Below, piece after piece: positions 44,106 through 54,786 of a DNA stretch of 64,000 nt. The stretch's first letter is position 1; each line of letters starts with the position of its first letter. The position numbers and the translations under genes are program-made. The stretch is from Ophiobolus disseminans (Eukaryota; Ascomycota; Dothideomycetes; Pleosporales; Phaeosphaeriaceae): contig MU006234.1 of the NCBI GenBank assembly GCA_010093685.1, positions 859,668 through 923,667 on the forward strand, in the 5' to 3' direction. Below the pieces are notes generated by a model, which saw only the letters and a program-made list of their open reading frames with translations, had not been told where the DNA came from and did no database searches.

Positions 44106-46304
44106 TCAGGTCAATAAGAGGTCCTCCTTTTTCACGGGATGGAAGAGTGTCGAGCGCATACAGAGGCGACCGGTGCCGGCTTCTTCTGCTGTTGGGCCGC
44201 CCTTGTCGTTCTCGCGAGAACCCAGCCATCGACGCCACCACTCTGAGCTAAAGCCGGCGTTGTAATAGAAGCTGTTGCCGAGTTGGTTGTGCTCGCCCCA
44301 CCCGAAGACGCTGTCTGTGGGCTTGGGTGGTTTGTTGAAGGTGTTGTCGAGTGCCTCGAGAGGCCAGTTGTGGTCGAAGTGGACAGGATGCGCGGCGTAT
44401 ACAGCCTTCAGACCGTGGTGGAAGGCAACTGTCGGTGGCCACATTTCTGGGAACATGTGATGTTTCATGAGGTACGTTTCGCGGTGCATCAAATCTAGCA
44501 GTCGTTTCGATTGACGCGATACAGTGATGATGGCGCATCGTCGTGGCGGCTCGGGGAGCTCCAGGTCGTATCCGGTTACATCGTCACGGAACACCCAGTT
44601 AGTCTTTGCCGGATCGAAGATGGGATTGAAGGTGATGATGTCGGCTTCCTCGCCAACGCCCCATTCGTAGTTGTCCTGGAGGTACAAATGGGGTGGTTTG
44701 GTCTCAGGGGGGCTGGGGAGCATGCCGGTGTGCTCGAAATTAGGAGGACCCCAGACTGGCTTCTCATCGCTGTTGTACAGCTCCTCCTCGACCATCTCGG
44801 TGAAGTTCTTCCAGGATCCGTGGAGCTCTGGAATGTAGTAGCGCGAAGAGCGCTCCCACAGGCCTTTGCGAGGCTGCTTCTTAGCCCACTCGCCGACGCT
44901 GTTGTGGAACTCGTAATAGTGTCCCGAGAGTCGCATGTCCATCTCCCAGTTCCAGTAAAAGTCGTACTCGGGACGAGCTTGCGCGAACCATTGGAGAGCA
45001 AAGTGTGCGCTGCGGTAGACGGAGTGGACGTCCGCCTTTGCGTGGTTGTAGACGTTGTTGGGGAACGGCTCCGGGTAGTACATGCGCATCTGCTGCTCAG
45101 ACCAGAGAGTCGCCATGCCCCAGAACTCCTGGGGAATGTTGTCCTCGATGACCTTTTGGTAGACTTCTTCGGAAGACCAGATGGGTAGGCTGTCGTCCTT
45201 GACGTGGAGCAGGAAGTGGACGTCGTACTCTCCGCCAGACTTGATGGAGAGCTCGTTGATCATGGCGCGGATGGTCAGAATCTGGTAGTCGCTGTACTTG
45301 TAGCCGGTCCAGGTGCGGAGAATGTAAGCGTGGCGGGGGACCTTCTTCTTCGCGGGCTCGTCGCCAGACGTGGTGGTGTTCTTCTCGAAGCGGACCTTGT
45401 TCTTCTCGTAGCAGCGTTTCTGCGCACCGGCCCAGCTGATGTTGCGGTAGTCGACCTTCTTCTCCCAGCCCCAAATCTTGTCGGCGCCGGCGTTTTCCGA
45501 CTTGCCGGACATTTCCAGGCCGCCTTCGTCGCGGGGGTACGAGTAGCCGTAGGGTCCAAAGCGGCCGAAGCGGTCGAAGCAGACCTTGTCGTCGAGGCCA
45601 ATCTCCTCGTACGAGCCGAAGGAGGGGGCGGTCATGTTCTGGGGGATGCCCGGGTACGCGTAGACGTCGGGGGCGTCGATCTTCTCGGCGGCGTCGAGGT
45701 AGCATGTCTCGACCTTGTCGTGTGTTTTGAGGTAGGCCTCCGTGTCATACTTGTAGGGGTTGAAGGGCTTGGGATCCATGGGCGGCTCCTTGTTGTCCTT
45801 TGCCATGTGCGGCCACTTGGGCTTGATGTTGTCCTCGGGATTGGGGCTCTGCGAGTACTTGACGTAGTCCTGCTCGGAGACCCAATCACCGTAGGGCACG
45901 AGGGTACGTACGCCGTTGAAGAAGCCGTTTAGCCTGTAATTGTCAGTGACACTGTCGCATGGTGCGCGTGCGCCGCGTGCTTACCGAGGATAGTGCTCCC
46001 AGTGGTACTGCTTTGCCGACTCGTGCCCGAGCTGCTTGTGCCACCTGTGTCTCCTGTAGATGCCCGTCGCGAGCATCGACACGAGCACGACGACAGTGAC
46101 GGCGAGTGTGAGTAGACGCGCAAAGGACATGCGCGGGCGCTGCAGGCGGTTCGCCCAGGCTGGCTGGCGGCCCTTGGGGCCCCATGTCTTTGAGCTGAAG
46201 AGCGGCAGCGGCGAGGCGGGCCCGCTCTCTGCGCCGGGCAGCTTCTCGTAGTTGAAGCGCGTCCTGATGAACAGCTTCCCGGGGCTGAAGCGCGACGACG
46301 GCAT
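44106..46304 (-). CDS. DUF3405 type II membrane protein, putative glycosyltransferase
   Basis: Minus-strand exons 46304-45985 and 45933-44106 (intron 45934-45984, GTAAGC...ACAG), 715 aa. A cytosolic N terminus of about 58 residues is followed by one membrane segment (about 61-82, LLTLAVTVVVLVSMLA) and a large lumenal part, the layout of Golgi glycosyltransferases. The DUF3405 core contains AYILRTWTGYKYSDYQILTIRAMINEL, an HFALQWFAQARPEYDFYWNWEMDMRLSG block with a WEMD motif that could be the metal-binding DxD-like site, and DLMHRETYLMKHHMFPEMWPPTVAFHHGLKAV. WGEHNQLGNSFYYNAGF is near the end. The enzymatic activity of the family is unproven. Codon use is strongly biased (GC-rich third positions), producing long antisense frames that are not genes. 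Confidence 0.9.
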
Positions 46305-48445
46305 GGCGGCGGGTGGTGGTGGTGGTGGTGTCTATCGGGGATGAGGGCGGTGCGGCAGCTGCGTGGTGCTTATCGCATCTGCGGCGTTAGGGGCTCTGCG
46401 TCTACTGAGCGTCCTGCGTGTACTCGGCCGCGCGAGTGTGGTGGTAGGGAGCGAAGGAGTGAAACGAGCGTACTGTCCTCTGGACTCGCAGGATTGGATT
46501 CAGCGCGCACGGCGTAGGCGGGTGCGGATGCAGAAGAGGACGGGCGCTGGTAGATGTTGGGGAGGCTGTAACCCTTTTTCCGCCCCAGCTCAGCACCTGC
46601 CGCTGCTAGTCCCACGCTAGATGGCTAAGACCCACCAAAAACTTCTGGCGCACCACGGTCAGATAAGCCGCCCAACAGTCCCCGGGTGCTGACAAGATGG
46701 CCGGTCTCTAGAATATGGTATGAGGACGTGTTGTATGTGCTCTTGGTGCCTCATACATAAAGTCACACACAGTCGGTCTCCCCCAGCCTGCACGCCCGTT
46801 ATCGCGTGCGGCGGCGGCCAAATCAAGAGGCGCTCAGCTATCAATTCTTAGTCTCCGGCCACCCTGCATATCGCAGCCGAAGCACCCAAACATGGACTCT
46901 GCATCGCCTGCCCTCGGCCTGTCTCAACCACGGCGGCGAGCAATTGACGACTTCCATCGCTAGACTAGTCTGTCGCCGTTGAGTCGCACGCGACGTCGAA
47001 GTGTACTTCTCACCTCCATACCAGCTCATCTCGCGAAATTGTGACCGCCGTTCGTTACCCCTGGCCGTATTTTCCCGTTGGGCCCGCCCCTGGCCAGTTC
47101 GCAGAAAGTCTTGGCCGCTGCCAGTTTGCCAAGCTGCCATTGGCTTGATTTTAGCTCAGTCAGCATTTTCGCTCCTCGATCCCGCATGGCCGGACGCGCG
47201 TCCTCCACCGGCGAGCACGCCTCCAACGCTGTTTGGCTCCTCTGCAGTTCGAGGGCAGCCCAGTCCGCCCTCTAAAATAAGATCCTGCAAAGCCTGCAGA
47301 GCATGAATGTCGCACTTCAGCTCCGCCCTCCGCCATCTGCGGCAATTCATCGGCAGTGCTGGCGTGCCTGATGGGGCCTGAGTCTGAGCAGTCTGTCATC
47401 TTCGCAGCATCCTTCCAAGTTCCAACACGAGTGAGACAGCCCTGCCGAGCACTGGACCCTCGCTCAAACCCAACCGTAACCCCGCACTAGCCGTGATAGT
47501 CGCATCCTTCAGGAGCAGCAGATCGCGATGACGTCTGAGGGCACTTGCAATGGTAGACTGCCATCATACTGGCTGCGGATGTGACCCAGGTTCAGACAGC
47601 GCGAAAAAATCTTCCACCAGCAACACGCATTCGTCCATCCAAGACGATGGTCGCGCCCATCACTCGCCGCCAAGCGATCTTCAGGACCGTCGTCCGGAAA
47701 GCCAACCTCGCCGTGTTTCGTGAGGATGTGAAGTGTTGGTACGCACCAACATGTTGCGGGCCGCATGAAGGTGTCGTCAACTCGCGGGTGGCCGACAGGA
47801 CCACGCGGATATCCACATGCTCCACACCCTCGAAACATGAACACGCAATCATATATGGTGCTTCGAAGATAGAGGAGTCCGGTAACTTTGGCAATTTCAA
47901 CGTCCCGGCTTGCAAGTGCTCAACTGCGATTGATCTGAACACGTGCGACATCATGCGTGCTCTGGAGGACTAATCAGCTGGTAGAGCTCCAACCATGAGC
48001 TCTTCGATGCGCAGGGACCCAAATTTCATACATGGCCATGCCTACAGCTCCACTATGAACTTGACTGGTATTTCGTACACCGCGGTACTTTTATTTGAAC
48101 AGGTAGTTCAGGCATCAGAAGCCCACAGCTGCCTCGAAGATGACCTCTGTCTAGTGAAATTTCGTAGCAGGTCAGTAATACTGAGAACACGGTCGCTGTT
48201 TGCTTGTAACGTGATTCTTTGTATGTATAGGAAAAAGGTCTCAAGTGATTGCTCTACAACAACTACAAAATTGTCTGAACGGTTCAGTGATTCTGCGTTA
48301 ACTTTGTCGCACTGCGAGCAGCCAGCCAATCACAGCGCGTGAAAGTCCGAGGCCGCTAAAGTTCCGCTTGCACTTCAACTTTCGAGTCATCGCGACCCCA
48401 CGATTTGAAGCTGGCAGCGACTCAGCACCTCAACCACACGCCAAT
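46305..48445. other. 2.1-kb divergent intergenic region
   Basis: Has a (GGT)6 run at 46312-46329 in the DUF3405 leader. A + strand frame at 47647-47973 (MVAPITRRQAIFRTVV...) and its antisense partner are both open; neither shows a motif. Otherwise the region holds the FRS2 upstream region. Confidence 0.5.
46312..46329. repeat. (GGT)6 microsatellite
   Basis: Six GGT units just upstream of the minus-strand ATG at 46304, so they read as (ACC)6 in the predicted 5' leader. Confidence 0.9.
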
Positions 48446-50065
48446 ATGCCTGGAACGCGGGGCCCAGTGCCTGTTCCGCTTGAGACGCAGAATCGGAACC
48501 TCACACAAGACATCCTCGACCTTCTCGACACGAAAGAGACGCTGCAGACCAATGAAGACTTCCCCGCCATACCACAGGCCGAAATAAAGGCTGCCCTCGA
48601 CAGACTCGCGAGCCGGTCCATGGTCGAATACAAGTCGATAAACTCAGACAAGGTTGTTTTGACGTCAGAATCAGAAGGTATCGTCGAGAATGGAAGCCAC
48701 GAGTTCAAGGTGTGGAAAGCAGTCAAAGAAGCAGGCAAGGTGTCAATCAAGGAACTGCCAACTATTGTAGGCGCGCAGACCGCAAGCGTCGGCATGGGCA
48801 ATGGCTACAAGAACAAGTGGATCAAGAAGGACGGCGACTCGATTGTCCTCCTCGTCACAGAAGAGCCGAAAGACACCACCCGAGAAATGCTCCAGGGCAT
48901 CCAGGAGACACAGTCAGTCTCCGACGCGAAGCTCCTCGCCGAGCTGAAAAAGAAGAAGCTCGCGACCGTCACTAAGGTCATCACATACACCGTCACAAAA
49001 GGACCCAAATACTCGAAAGAGATGCCAGTGGAGCATACCGACCTGACCGCTGAGATGCTGACAAGCGGCGCATGGGAGACTGCGAACTTCAAGCCATACA
49101 ACTTTGCTGCGCTGGGTGCAAATCAGAACGCTGGCGCGTTACACCCGCTGAATAAGGTGAGGCAGGAGTTCAGGAACATTTTCTTCTCACAAGGCTTCGT
49201 CGAGATGCCGACCGGACACTTCGTCGACACCGGCTTCTGGAACTTCGACGCCCTTTTCGTACCACAGCAACATCCCGCGCGCGACATGCAAGACACCTTC
49301 TTCGTCTCCGACCCTCCAAAGGCCGACAAGCCACGGCTCGACCCCGCCAACGAAGCGACCATGGACCGCATGGAGTCGGGTTCAAAACGGCTCTTCGCCA
49401 CCGTAGAAAGCGAAAAGCGCGAAAAGAAGCCGCGAGACTTCGAGAAGTACTGGAATGACGTCAAGAAAGTCCACCAAGAAGGCGCCTTCGGCTCCATCGG
49501 CTACCGCTACCAATACCAAGAAGACGAAAGCCTCCGCCTCGTCCTACGCACCCACACCACCGCCGTCTCCACCTGGGCACTCCACCGCCTCGCCGAAGAC
49601 CCACGTCCCGCCCGCTACTTCTCCATCGATCGCGTCTTCCGCAACGAAACCGTCGACGCCACCCACCTGGCCGAATTCCACCAAATCGAAGGCGTAATCG
49701 CAGACTTTGGCCTCACCCTCGGCGGCCTGCAGCGCTTCCTCGAAGACTTCTTCCGAAACATGGGCATCGAGAATCTGCGCTTCAAACCCGCTTATAACCC
49801 GTACACGGAGCCCAGTATGGAGATCTTTGGCTTCCACAAAGGACTCAAGAGGTGGCTGGAGATTGGCAATTCGGGAATGTTTAGACCCGAGATGTTGGAG
49901 CCGATGGGCTTGCCGAGGGACATGCGCGTTTATGGGTTTGGATTGAGTCTGGAGCGCCCGACGATGATGAAGTATGGGGTTAGCAATATCAGGGAGTTGT
50001 TGGGGCATAAGGTGGATTTGAATTGGATTCGGGAACAGCCGGCTGTGAGGTTTGATAAGGATTGA
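48446..50065 (+). CDS. FRS2: Phenylalanyl-tRNA synthetase alpha subunit, cytosolic
   Basis: Single exon, 539 aa from the ATG at 48446 (the frame extends upstream only without ATG). It charges tRNA-Phe with phenylalanine as an alpha2beta2 enzyme in the cytosol. The N-terminal 200 residues contain winged-helix-type DNA/tRNA-binding repeats typical of archaeal and eukaryotic alpha chains. The class II catalytic core has HPLNKVRQEFRNIFFSQGF (motif 1 region), DALFVPQQHPARDMQDTFF, RVFRNETVDATHLAEFHQIEG (motif 2) and a C-terminal GFGLSLERPTMMKYGV (motif 3 with its Arg). RFKPAYNPYTEPSMEIF is the Phe pocket region. Length and motif order match yeast Frs2. This is a conserved housekeeping gene and marks stable chromosomal context. 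Confidence 0.96.
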   Translation: MPGTRGPVPVPLETQNRNLTQDILDLLDTKETLQTNEDFPAIPQAEIKAALDRLASRSMVEYKSINSDKVVLTSESEGIVENGSHEFKVWKAVKEAGKVSIKELPTIVGAQTASVGMGNGYKNKWIKKDGDSIVLLVTEEPKDTTREMLQGIQETQSVSDAKLLAELKKKKLATVTKVITYTVTKGPKYSKEMPVEHTDLTAEMLTSGAWETANFKPYNFAALGANQNAGALHPLNKVRQEFRNIFFSQGFVEMPTGHFVDTGFWNFDALFVPQQHPARDMQDTFFVSDPPKADKPRLDPANEATMDRMESGSKRLFATVESEKREKKPRDFEKYWNDVKKVHQEGAFGSIGYRYQYQEDESLRLVLRTHTTAVSTWALHRLAEDPRPARYFSIDRVFRNETVDATHLAEFHQIEGVIADFGLTLGGLQRFLEDFFRNMGIENLRFKPAYNPYTEPSMEIFGFHKGLKRWLEIGNSGMFRPEMLEPMGLPRDMRVYGFGLSLERPTMMKYGVSNIRELLGHKVDLNWIREQPAVRFDKD

Positions 50066-50498
50066 GGCTGGACTGGAGGGAAAGCGGCTTGTTTGAGTGG
50101 AGCAGGTGATTTTGATTCATGGCCTGCTTCCATGTTGATGGATTCGTGGGGCTTCGGCTACACTACACTGCGTGAGGAAGTTTATGATATGCCTGCATGT
50201 CGACAACGAAGCTATGATATCGAATCAAAAAGCTACTACATTTTTGTACATGTCAAACTCGTGGTGCTGTCGTCTACTTTCTTGATCGTGCAAATACCGG
50301 CCATACCCAAAGCACTCATAGCTTGTAGCCGGCGCTTAATCAAGGTCTCTCGACGAGGAGCTCTTTGCCTCTCGAACTCTCAAGCGCTGAAATCCGTTGC
50401 TCTCCTTCTTCTTCTCTCTCGAATCGGAGCGGAATTTCACACGACTCGACATCATATCGCTTTCGAATCAATCATTACAAAGCCACCATCCCCACCCT
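50066..50498. other. intergenic between convergent genes
   Basis: 3' flanks only; no gene is seen. Confidence 0.5.
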
Positions 50499-51218
50499 TC
50501 AAACCCCCCCTTCCCCCTCCACCACCCTTCTATTCCTCGCCCCCCTGTAAATCCAGCTCTCCCCCTCCTCTTCCGTCCCCCACCTCCCCTTCGCCCAGCC
50601 CATCCCGTCCTGCAGCAACCCATACCCCGCGCCCACCACCAAGCCCATGCGAATCGTCCTCGCCGCCGTAGAGACGGGAAACCCATGCCACGCACTCCAC
50701 ATCCCCCCCGTAACCAGCCCCGCACACGCACTCGACCATGCATCGCGCGACATACCGACCCCGCTGTCTATCGCACTCATGTCCAGCTCATCCACGCCCT
50801 GCATCTCCGCCATCGTTCTGCCCGCGCGCCACGTGCCCCTAAAAACATCCAGACTTTCTTCGATAAGGAAGAAGAGCGTCGTCCATGCAGTGACTTTCCC
50901 GGCGTTTCGGAACCCCGAGGCGATGCCGTGCCGCCATTTGTAGTAGTTTTTCGACTTGTGGTACAAGTACCACCCGGGGTTGGATATCGGAAGGCGGTGC
51001 GCGTTTTCGGCGCGGAAACGTAGCGAAGCCAAGCGCCCGGCGGAGGTCGAGCCGAGGGTGAAGCCGCAGAGCGTGGAGAGGGTGGAGGTTAGGAGGAGCC
51101 GGCGGTCGAAGGGCATGTTTAGGCGGGGGGCGTTTGGGGGGGTGCGTTTGGGGGTTGAGGATGGGGGTTCGGGTATGTGTTCGAGAGGGGAGGTGGGTGC
51201 GAGGAGTGATGAAGACAT
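50499..51218 (-). CDS. Multi-pass membrane protein, Tim17/22/23-like (tentative)
   Basis: Single exon, 239 aa. After a Pro/Ser-rich N terminus come four hydrophobic segments: TSTLSTLCGFTLGSTSAG, VTAWTTLFFLIEESLDVF, ACAGLVTGGMWSAWHGF and IRMGLVVGAGYGLLQDGM. The Gly-rich GxxxG-like spacing, an Arg between the third and fourth segments, and the YGLLQD ending resemble Tim17-family proteins of the mitochondrial inner membrane. The region GWYLYHKSKNYYKWRHGI between the first two segments is not typical of translocase subunits. I regard the family call as a suggestion. The C terminus is Gly/Glu-rich and low in complexity. The gene is divergent to the small acidic protein gene at 51868. Confidence 0.7.
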   Translation of the reverse strand: MSSSLLAPTSPLEHIPEPPSSTPKRTPPNAPRLNMPFDRRLLLTSTLSTLCGFTLGSTSAGRLASLRFRAENAHRLPISNPGWYLYHKSKNYYKWRHGIASGFRNAGKVTAWTTLFFLIEESLDVFRGTWRAGRTMAEMQGVDELDMSAIDSGVGMSRDAWSSACAGLVTGGMWSAWHGFPVSTAARTIRMGLVVGAGYGLLQDGMGWAKGRWGTEEEGESWIYRGARNRRVVEGEGGV

Positions 51219-51867
51219 TGTGGCGGAAGAGTTGTGTGGTGTGGTCGTAGTTGTTTGGTGCGGTCGTGGTATGCCACTCGGGAGCTATGTACTTGGTGTG
51301 GTCATGCGACGAATGTGTGTAAGTTTCCTGTCGCAGGTGTTTGAGTAATACCCGAATGTACGCTGTCGAATGTCTCGGGGGTTTGGTTCGTTTCAAAAGC
51401 GCCAGTACGGTGTATATGTGATAGCGGGCAGTGACGGAGCGTGGATTGCGGAGGAGATGCGGAGGTGCGGTTGAAAGGTCTTTTTGCGTGGACTCCAGAT
51501 ACAGAGTCTATGGGTCGCCTCAGCCACACTCGATCGATTCTGAAGCAGTCGTTTGAGTTTTGAGTGCTGTTGAGATGTTCAATTGCGATTGTGGTGGGTG
51601 AGAATGTATATGTAAGGGAGCTTGAGTGAAAGTTGAAGCATTGATGCCAAGACGTTTTTTGTGTCTCGCTCACCCCGCGTGCCCCTCCAGCATTCCAACA
51701 ACAACGCGTCTTTCCCCTCAAAAATCTTCTTCACGACTTGCCCACCACTTACAGTGCAAGAAATTGACGCGTAATATTGCTCACGAAGGTTTGATATACG
51801 ATATTGTATCGCCACCCGCTTGCTTCTACCATCCACAAAGTCCTCCCCACCGACAACGACTCCAACA
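51219..51867. other. divergent promoter region
   Basis: Between the Tim17-like gene and the small acidic protein gene. Overlapping frames without motifs. Confidence 0.5.
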
Positions 51868-52419
51868 ATGGTAGAACCTTCACCGCAGACTTGGACGCTA
51901 CGTCTCAAGGCCCACAAGACCACCGTACTCCTCCACGTCGATCCTCTCCATACATTTAGCTTCATCAAGTCGCAACTCTACGATGCGCTCAAAGACACCG
52001 GCCTCAAGCACCCCAAAACCCACGAGTCAATACTCCTTCCCGATTCCCCAGACAACATTCAGTTTGGTCGGCCAGTCGATCTCCTCAACCCACAACAAGG
52101 CTTCCAGCTCGCTGACTGGGAAATACCGGCCGTTGAGAGCGAAGAAGATACTGGAAAGGGCAAGGGCAAAGCAAAAGCCGGCAAGGGTGCGAGTGGTGGT
52201 GCGAAGTCTGGCATCGCAGACTGTCCCAAGGGAGCAGGCTTGAAGAACGGCGCTGTTCTGGCCTTTCGGTGGGTGGGTGATGGCGCTTGGGATGGCGATG
52301 ATGATGAAGCTTTTGAAGACGGTGCGAACATGTGGGGCGTACAGCTGGCGAGCTTTGAAGATGCGTATGGTGTGGAGAACCAGTCGGATGTTGGTGGAGG
52401 GAGGGAGTTTGAAGGATGA
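51868..52419 (+). CDS. Small acidic protein, ubiquitin-like N terminus suspected
   Basis: Single exon, 183 aa from the ATG at 51868. Residues 1-85 alternate beta-strand-like and helix segments (WTLRLKAHKTTVLLHV, SFIKSQLYDALKDTG, QFGRPVDLLNPQQGFQLADW), which resembles a beta-grasp fold. A low-complexity Lys/Gly linker (TGKGKGKAKAGKGASGG) follows. The C-terminal part has AVLAFRWVGDG and a strongly acidic run (WDGDDDEAFEDG). It has no signal peptide and no membrane segment. I recall similar short proteins in other filamentous fungi but no assigned function. The fold suggestion is by eye only. Confidence 0.7.
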   Translation: MVEPSPQTWTLRLKAHKTTVLLHVDPLHTFSFIKSQLYDALKDTGLKHPKTHESILLPDSPDNIQFGRPVDLLNPQQGFQLADWEIPAVESEEDTGKGKGKAKAGKGASGGAKSGIADCPKGAGLKNGAVLAFRWVGDGAWDGDDDEAFEDGANMWGVQLASFEDAYGVENQSDVGGGREFEG

Positions 52420-52965
52420 GAAAACACACTCTATGATGAAGAGGAGACTGCATCAAGGAGAAGGATGCGCAGTATGAAGAGGAAGAGGGAGATGAAGAGA
52501 GCTGTACACGAAGTCGTTCCGTGTACTGAGATGTCCTCCGGACGAGGGAGCCGTGGGTCAACGTCTGTTCAAGTCAAAGCAACCTTGCATGGGAAACGGC
52601 CTACATCTTCACAGAGTCGAAGTCACAGCCATATTTTCAACTTCGAAGCCGGTTTGATTGTCCTTTCAAAAATGCGTGTTTGGAATACACGGAAAACGCG
52701 AGCTATCTTCGAAATCAAGCATGGTGCACGGGCCCCTTGCACAGCCGCAACCACTTTCAGATGACGACTCAGCCTTCTTCATAGACCACACATGTCGTCT
52801 ACTCTCTCACGGCGATTGTGTAGAATTGAACATTGTCAGATTTGTATCACAGTGTGTTCATATCTCAGCCTGAGCTCTTTCCATTGCTTACCAAGATAGT
52901 CATTGTCCCAGCAACCTCCCACATGTAGGGCATGACCTGAGCGAATTTCGAATTCAAATCCTCCC
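52420..52965. other. intergenic
   Basis: 3' flank of the acidic protein gene and HET gene promoter. No gene is seen. Confidence 0.5.
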
Positions 52966-54786
52966 ATGGCATCCAAGATGAACACCAGCTTCCAGCATTC
53001 GCGTCTCAATCACGAGAAGCCTTCTATTCGTCTTGTACAAGTACTCCCGTCTCTATCAGCGAAGGGACTCGTACAATGTCGGGTCTGGCACACCGTTATT
53101 ACCACCTCATACTCCTGTGTCTCATACACATGGGGTCAGTCTGACCCCTTATTAGACATTGAGATCAACGGGGAAGGCTTCAAGGTTCGCCAGAACTTGT
53201 TTGATTTCCTACGCGTCGTGCGTGAGGATGAGTCGCGAGATGTGTCCTCGGAAGCATACTGGATCGATGCTATATGTATCGACCAGGCCAATATACTGGA
53301 GCGCAATCACCAAGTCGGCCAAATGGGACAGATCTTTTCGAACGCCATTTGTGTTCATATTTGGCTCGGAATTGCGCCTGCACCCATGCTGGATGTCGTA
53401 CAGGCTATACGAAGAGGCAGAAGCCGCTCCTCTTTGGACTGGCACAAAGTTCACGTCAACGTCCCACTTATCAACAAACACATCATCAAAAATGGGTACT
53501 TCTGTCGCGCATGGGTGACGCAGGAAGTCCTTCTAGCCCGCAGTGTGACTGTACGCCTGGGCACGGAGTCGCTCAGTCTGAGTGAACTGATTGTTGGCAT
53601 GGAGTACTTCAATCTCCTCCAGAGGGAAGCAGATAACTTGGACAGCGCTTTCTTCCAGTTTACACTCCGCTGGCGCAAACAATTCAAGCGCGAAAACCTC
53701 ATGGCATTACTTGCACAATTCCGCGACAAGGAATGCGAGGACCCTCGAGATCGTATCTTCTCGCTTTTGTCACTATGTTCTGACGAGGGTCGCGGTTTAA
53801 AGGTCGACTACACTATCTCGCTCTTGGATCTCGCAGCTAATGTTTTGCGCGAGTGTGCAAGCTCATTATGCCTTTGCTCCGCAATACTTGTGCTCCAAGC
53901 ACTGCGCATACCTGGATTCAACCAAAAGAAAGGCTATACTGATACTCAAAATCATCCGTTTCTTGAGTTTGATGTTGCCACGTTAGCTGATTACTTCACT
54001 GGAAGCGACCGCTTCCTCTACAGCTCCCGTCGACAACTGCCTTGCACCTATCACGATGCTGGACATGGCACGCAGAACTTTGAGTTAGGCCAATATTATA
54101 ATTTCTTCGACACATGCGAGTCAATTATGTTCGCCGATCTAGTACTCGCTTGGGAATTTGCCAAGTCTCACGGAACTGGACAGGTATCATGGGGTACTTC
54201 AGGGTCCAAGCTTACCCGACAAGTACAAGGCACAACTACATACGGTCAGGGCATCGAGGTTAATCGAGACGCGAGCAGAGAGAACATATACGTCGTTCGT
54301 ATTGCATTGTGGCTGTTGGCCGAGTTGAACACAGAAGTGGCAGAGCTATGCATCCAGGCCACACGCCCCAGGCGCCGTCGGAGAGATGTGCCCATAGGGC
54401 GTCCACGAATATGGCAAGCGTTTCACGTCGCGAACGTCGACAACTCTACTTCTGAACTGCCCCCGCTCAAAGCTAGCGAATACAAACCCACGCCACCAAT
54501 TCTCGTTGATGGCGACGAATACAAGGCATTCAGGAGACCACATCTCAGGCGGCGATCTTCTTCGATGGAACCTCCAGATCTGTTAGCATATGTGGCGGCT
54601 CGACGCTCCGTATCATCGCGACGAAGTTCCTTCGAATACAGCTCTAGCAGCGTGGCGGATGTCGAGGTAGAAAAGCGCAAGAGTGAGACACTTATAAAAA
54701 GCTCAGAGGGTACAACGACTGTCAAGGCATCAGAGAACTCCCGCCTAGAGAGCATTCCGCAAGCCCGAGACGGTGGAATCTCGTAA
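52966..54786 (+). CDS. HET-domain protein, single exon
   Basis: 606 aa without introns, unlike the other three HET genes. HET motifs: SCVSYTWGQ (about 50-58), YWIDAICIDQANILERNHQVGQMGQIF (from residue 98), HIWLGIA, then YFCRAWVTQEVLLARSV, and CEDPRDRIFSLLSLC at about 260. The HET domain thus occupies roughly residues 45-200. The C-terminal third changes to a basic, Ser-rich segment (RPHLRRRSSSMEPPD, RRSVSSRRSSFEYSSSS) with probable phosphorylation sites, which is unusual for HET proteins and may be disordered. Lone HET gene, 14 kb from the HET-rich block. The start ATG is in a favourable context (CCCATGG). Confidence 0.9.
   Translation: MASKMNTSFQHSRLNHEKPSIRLVQVLPSLSAKGLVQCRVWHTVITTSYSCVSYTWGQSDPLLDIEINGEGFKVRQNLFDFLRVVREDESRDVSSEAYWIDAICIDQANILERNHQVGQMGQIFSNAICVHIWLGIAPAPMLDVVQAIRRGRSRSSLDWHKVHVNVPLINKHIIKNGYFCRAWVTQEVLLARSVTVRLGTESLSLSELIVGMEYFNLLQREADNLDSAFFQFTLRWRKQFKRENLMALLAQFRDKECEDPRDRIFSLLSLCSDEGRGLKVDYTISLLDLAANVLRECASSLCLCSAILVLQALRIPGFNQKKGYTDTQNHPFLEFDVATLADYFTGSDRFLYSSRRQLPCTYHDAGHGTQNFELGQYYNFFDTCESIMFADLVLAWEFAKSHGTGQVSWGTSGSKLTRQVQGTTTYGQGIEVNRDASRENIYVVRIALWLLAELNTEVAELCIQATRPRRRRRDVPIGRPRIWQAFHVANVDNSTSELPPLKASEYKPTPPILVDGDEYKAFRRPHLRRRSSSMEPPDLLAYVAARRSVSSRRSSFEYSSSSVADVEVEKRKSETLIKSSEGTTTVKASENSRLESIPQARDGGIS

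Noticed and set aside
44511..45932. Two long + strand frames (225 and 242 codons) opposite the DUF3405 gene
   Set aside because: They mirror the strong third-position GC bias of the real gene, have Val/Gly/Asp-rich shadow composition and no motif.
47592..47973. Overlapping open frames on both strands upstream of FRS2
   Set aside because: Both are open at similar length, neither has motifs; most likely chance.
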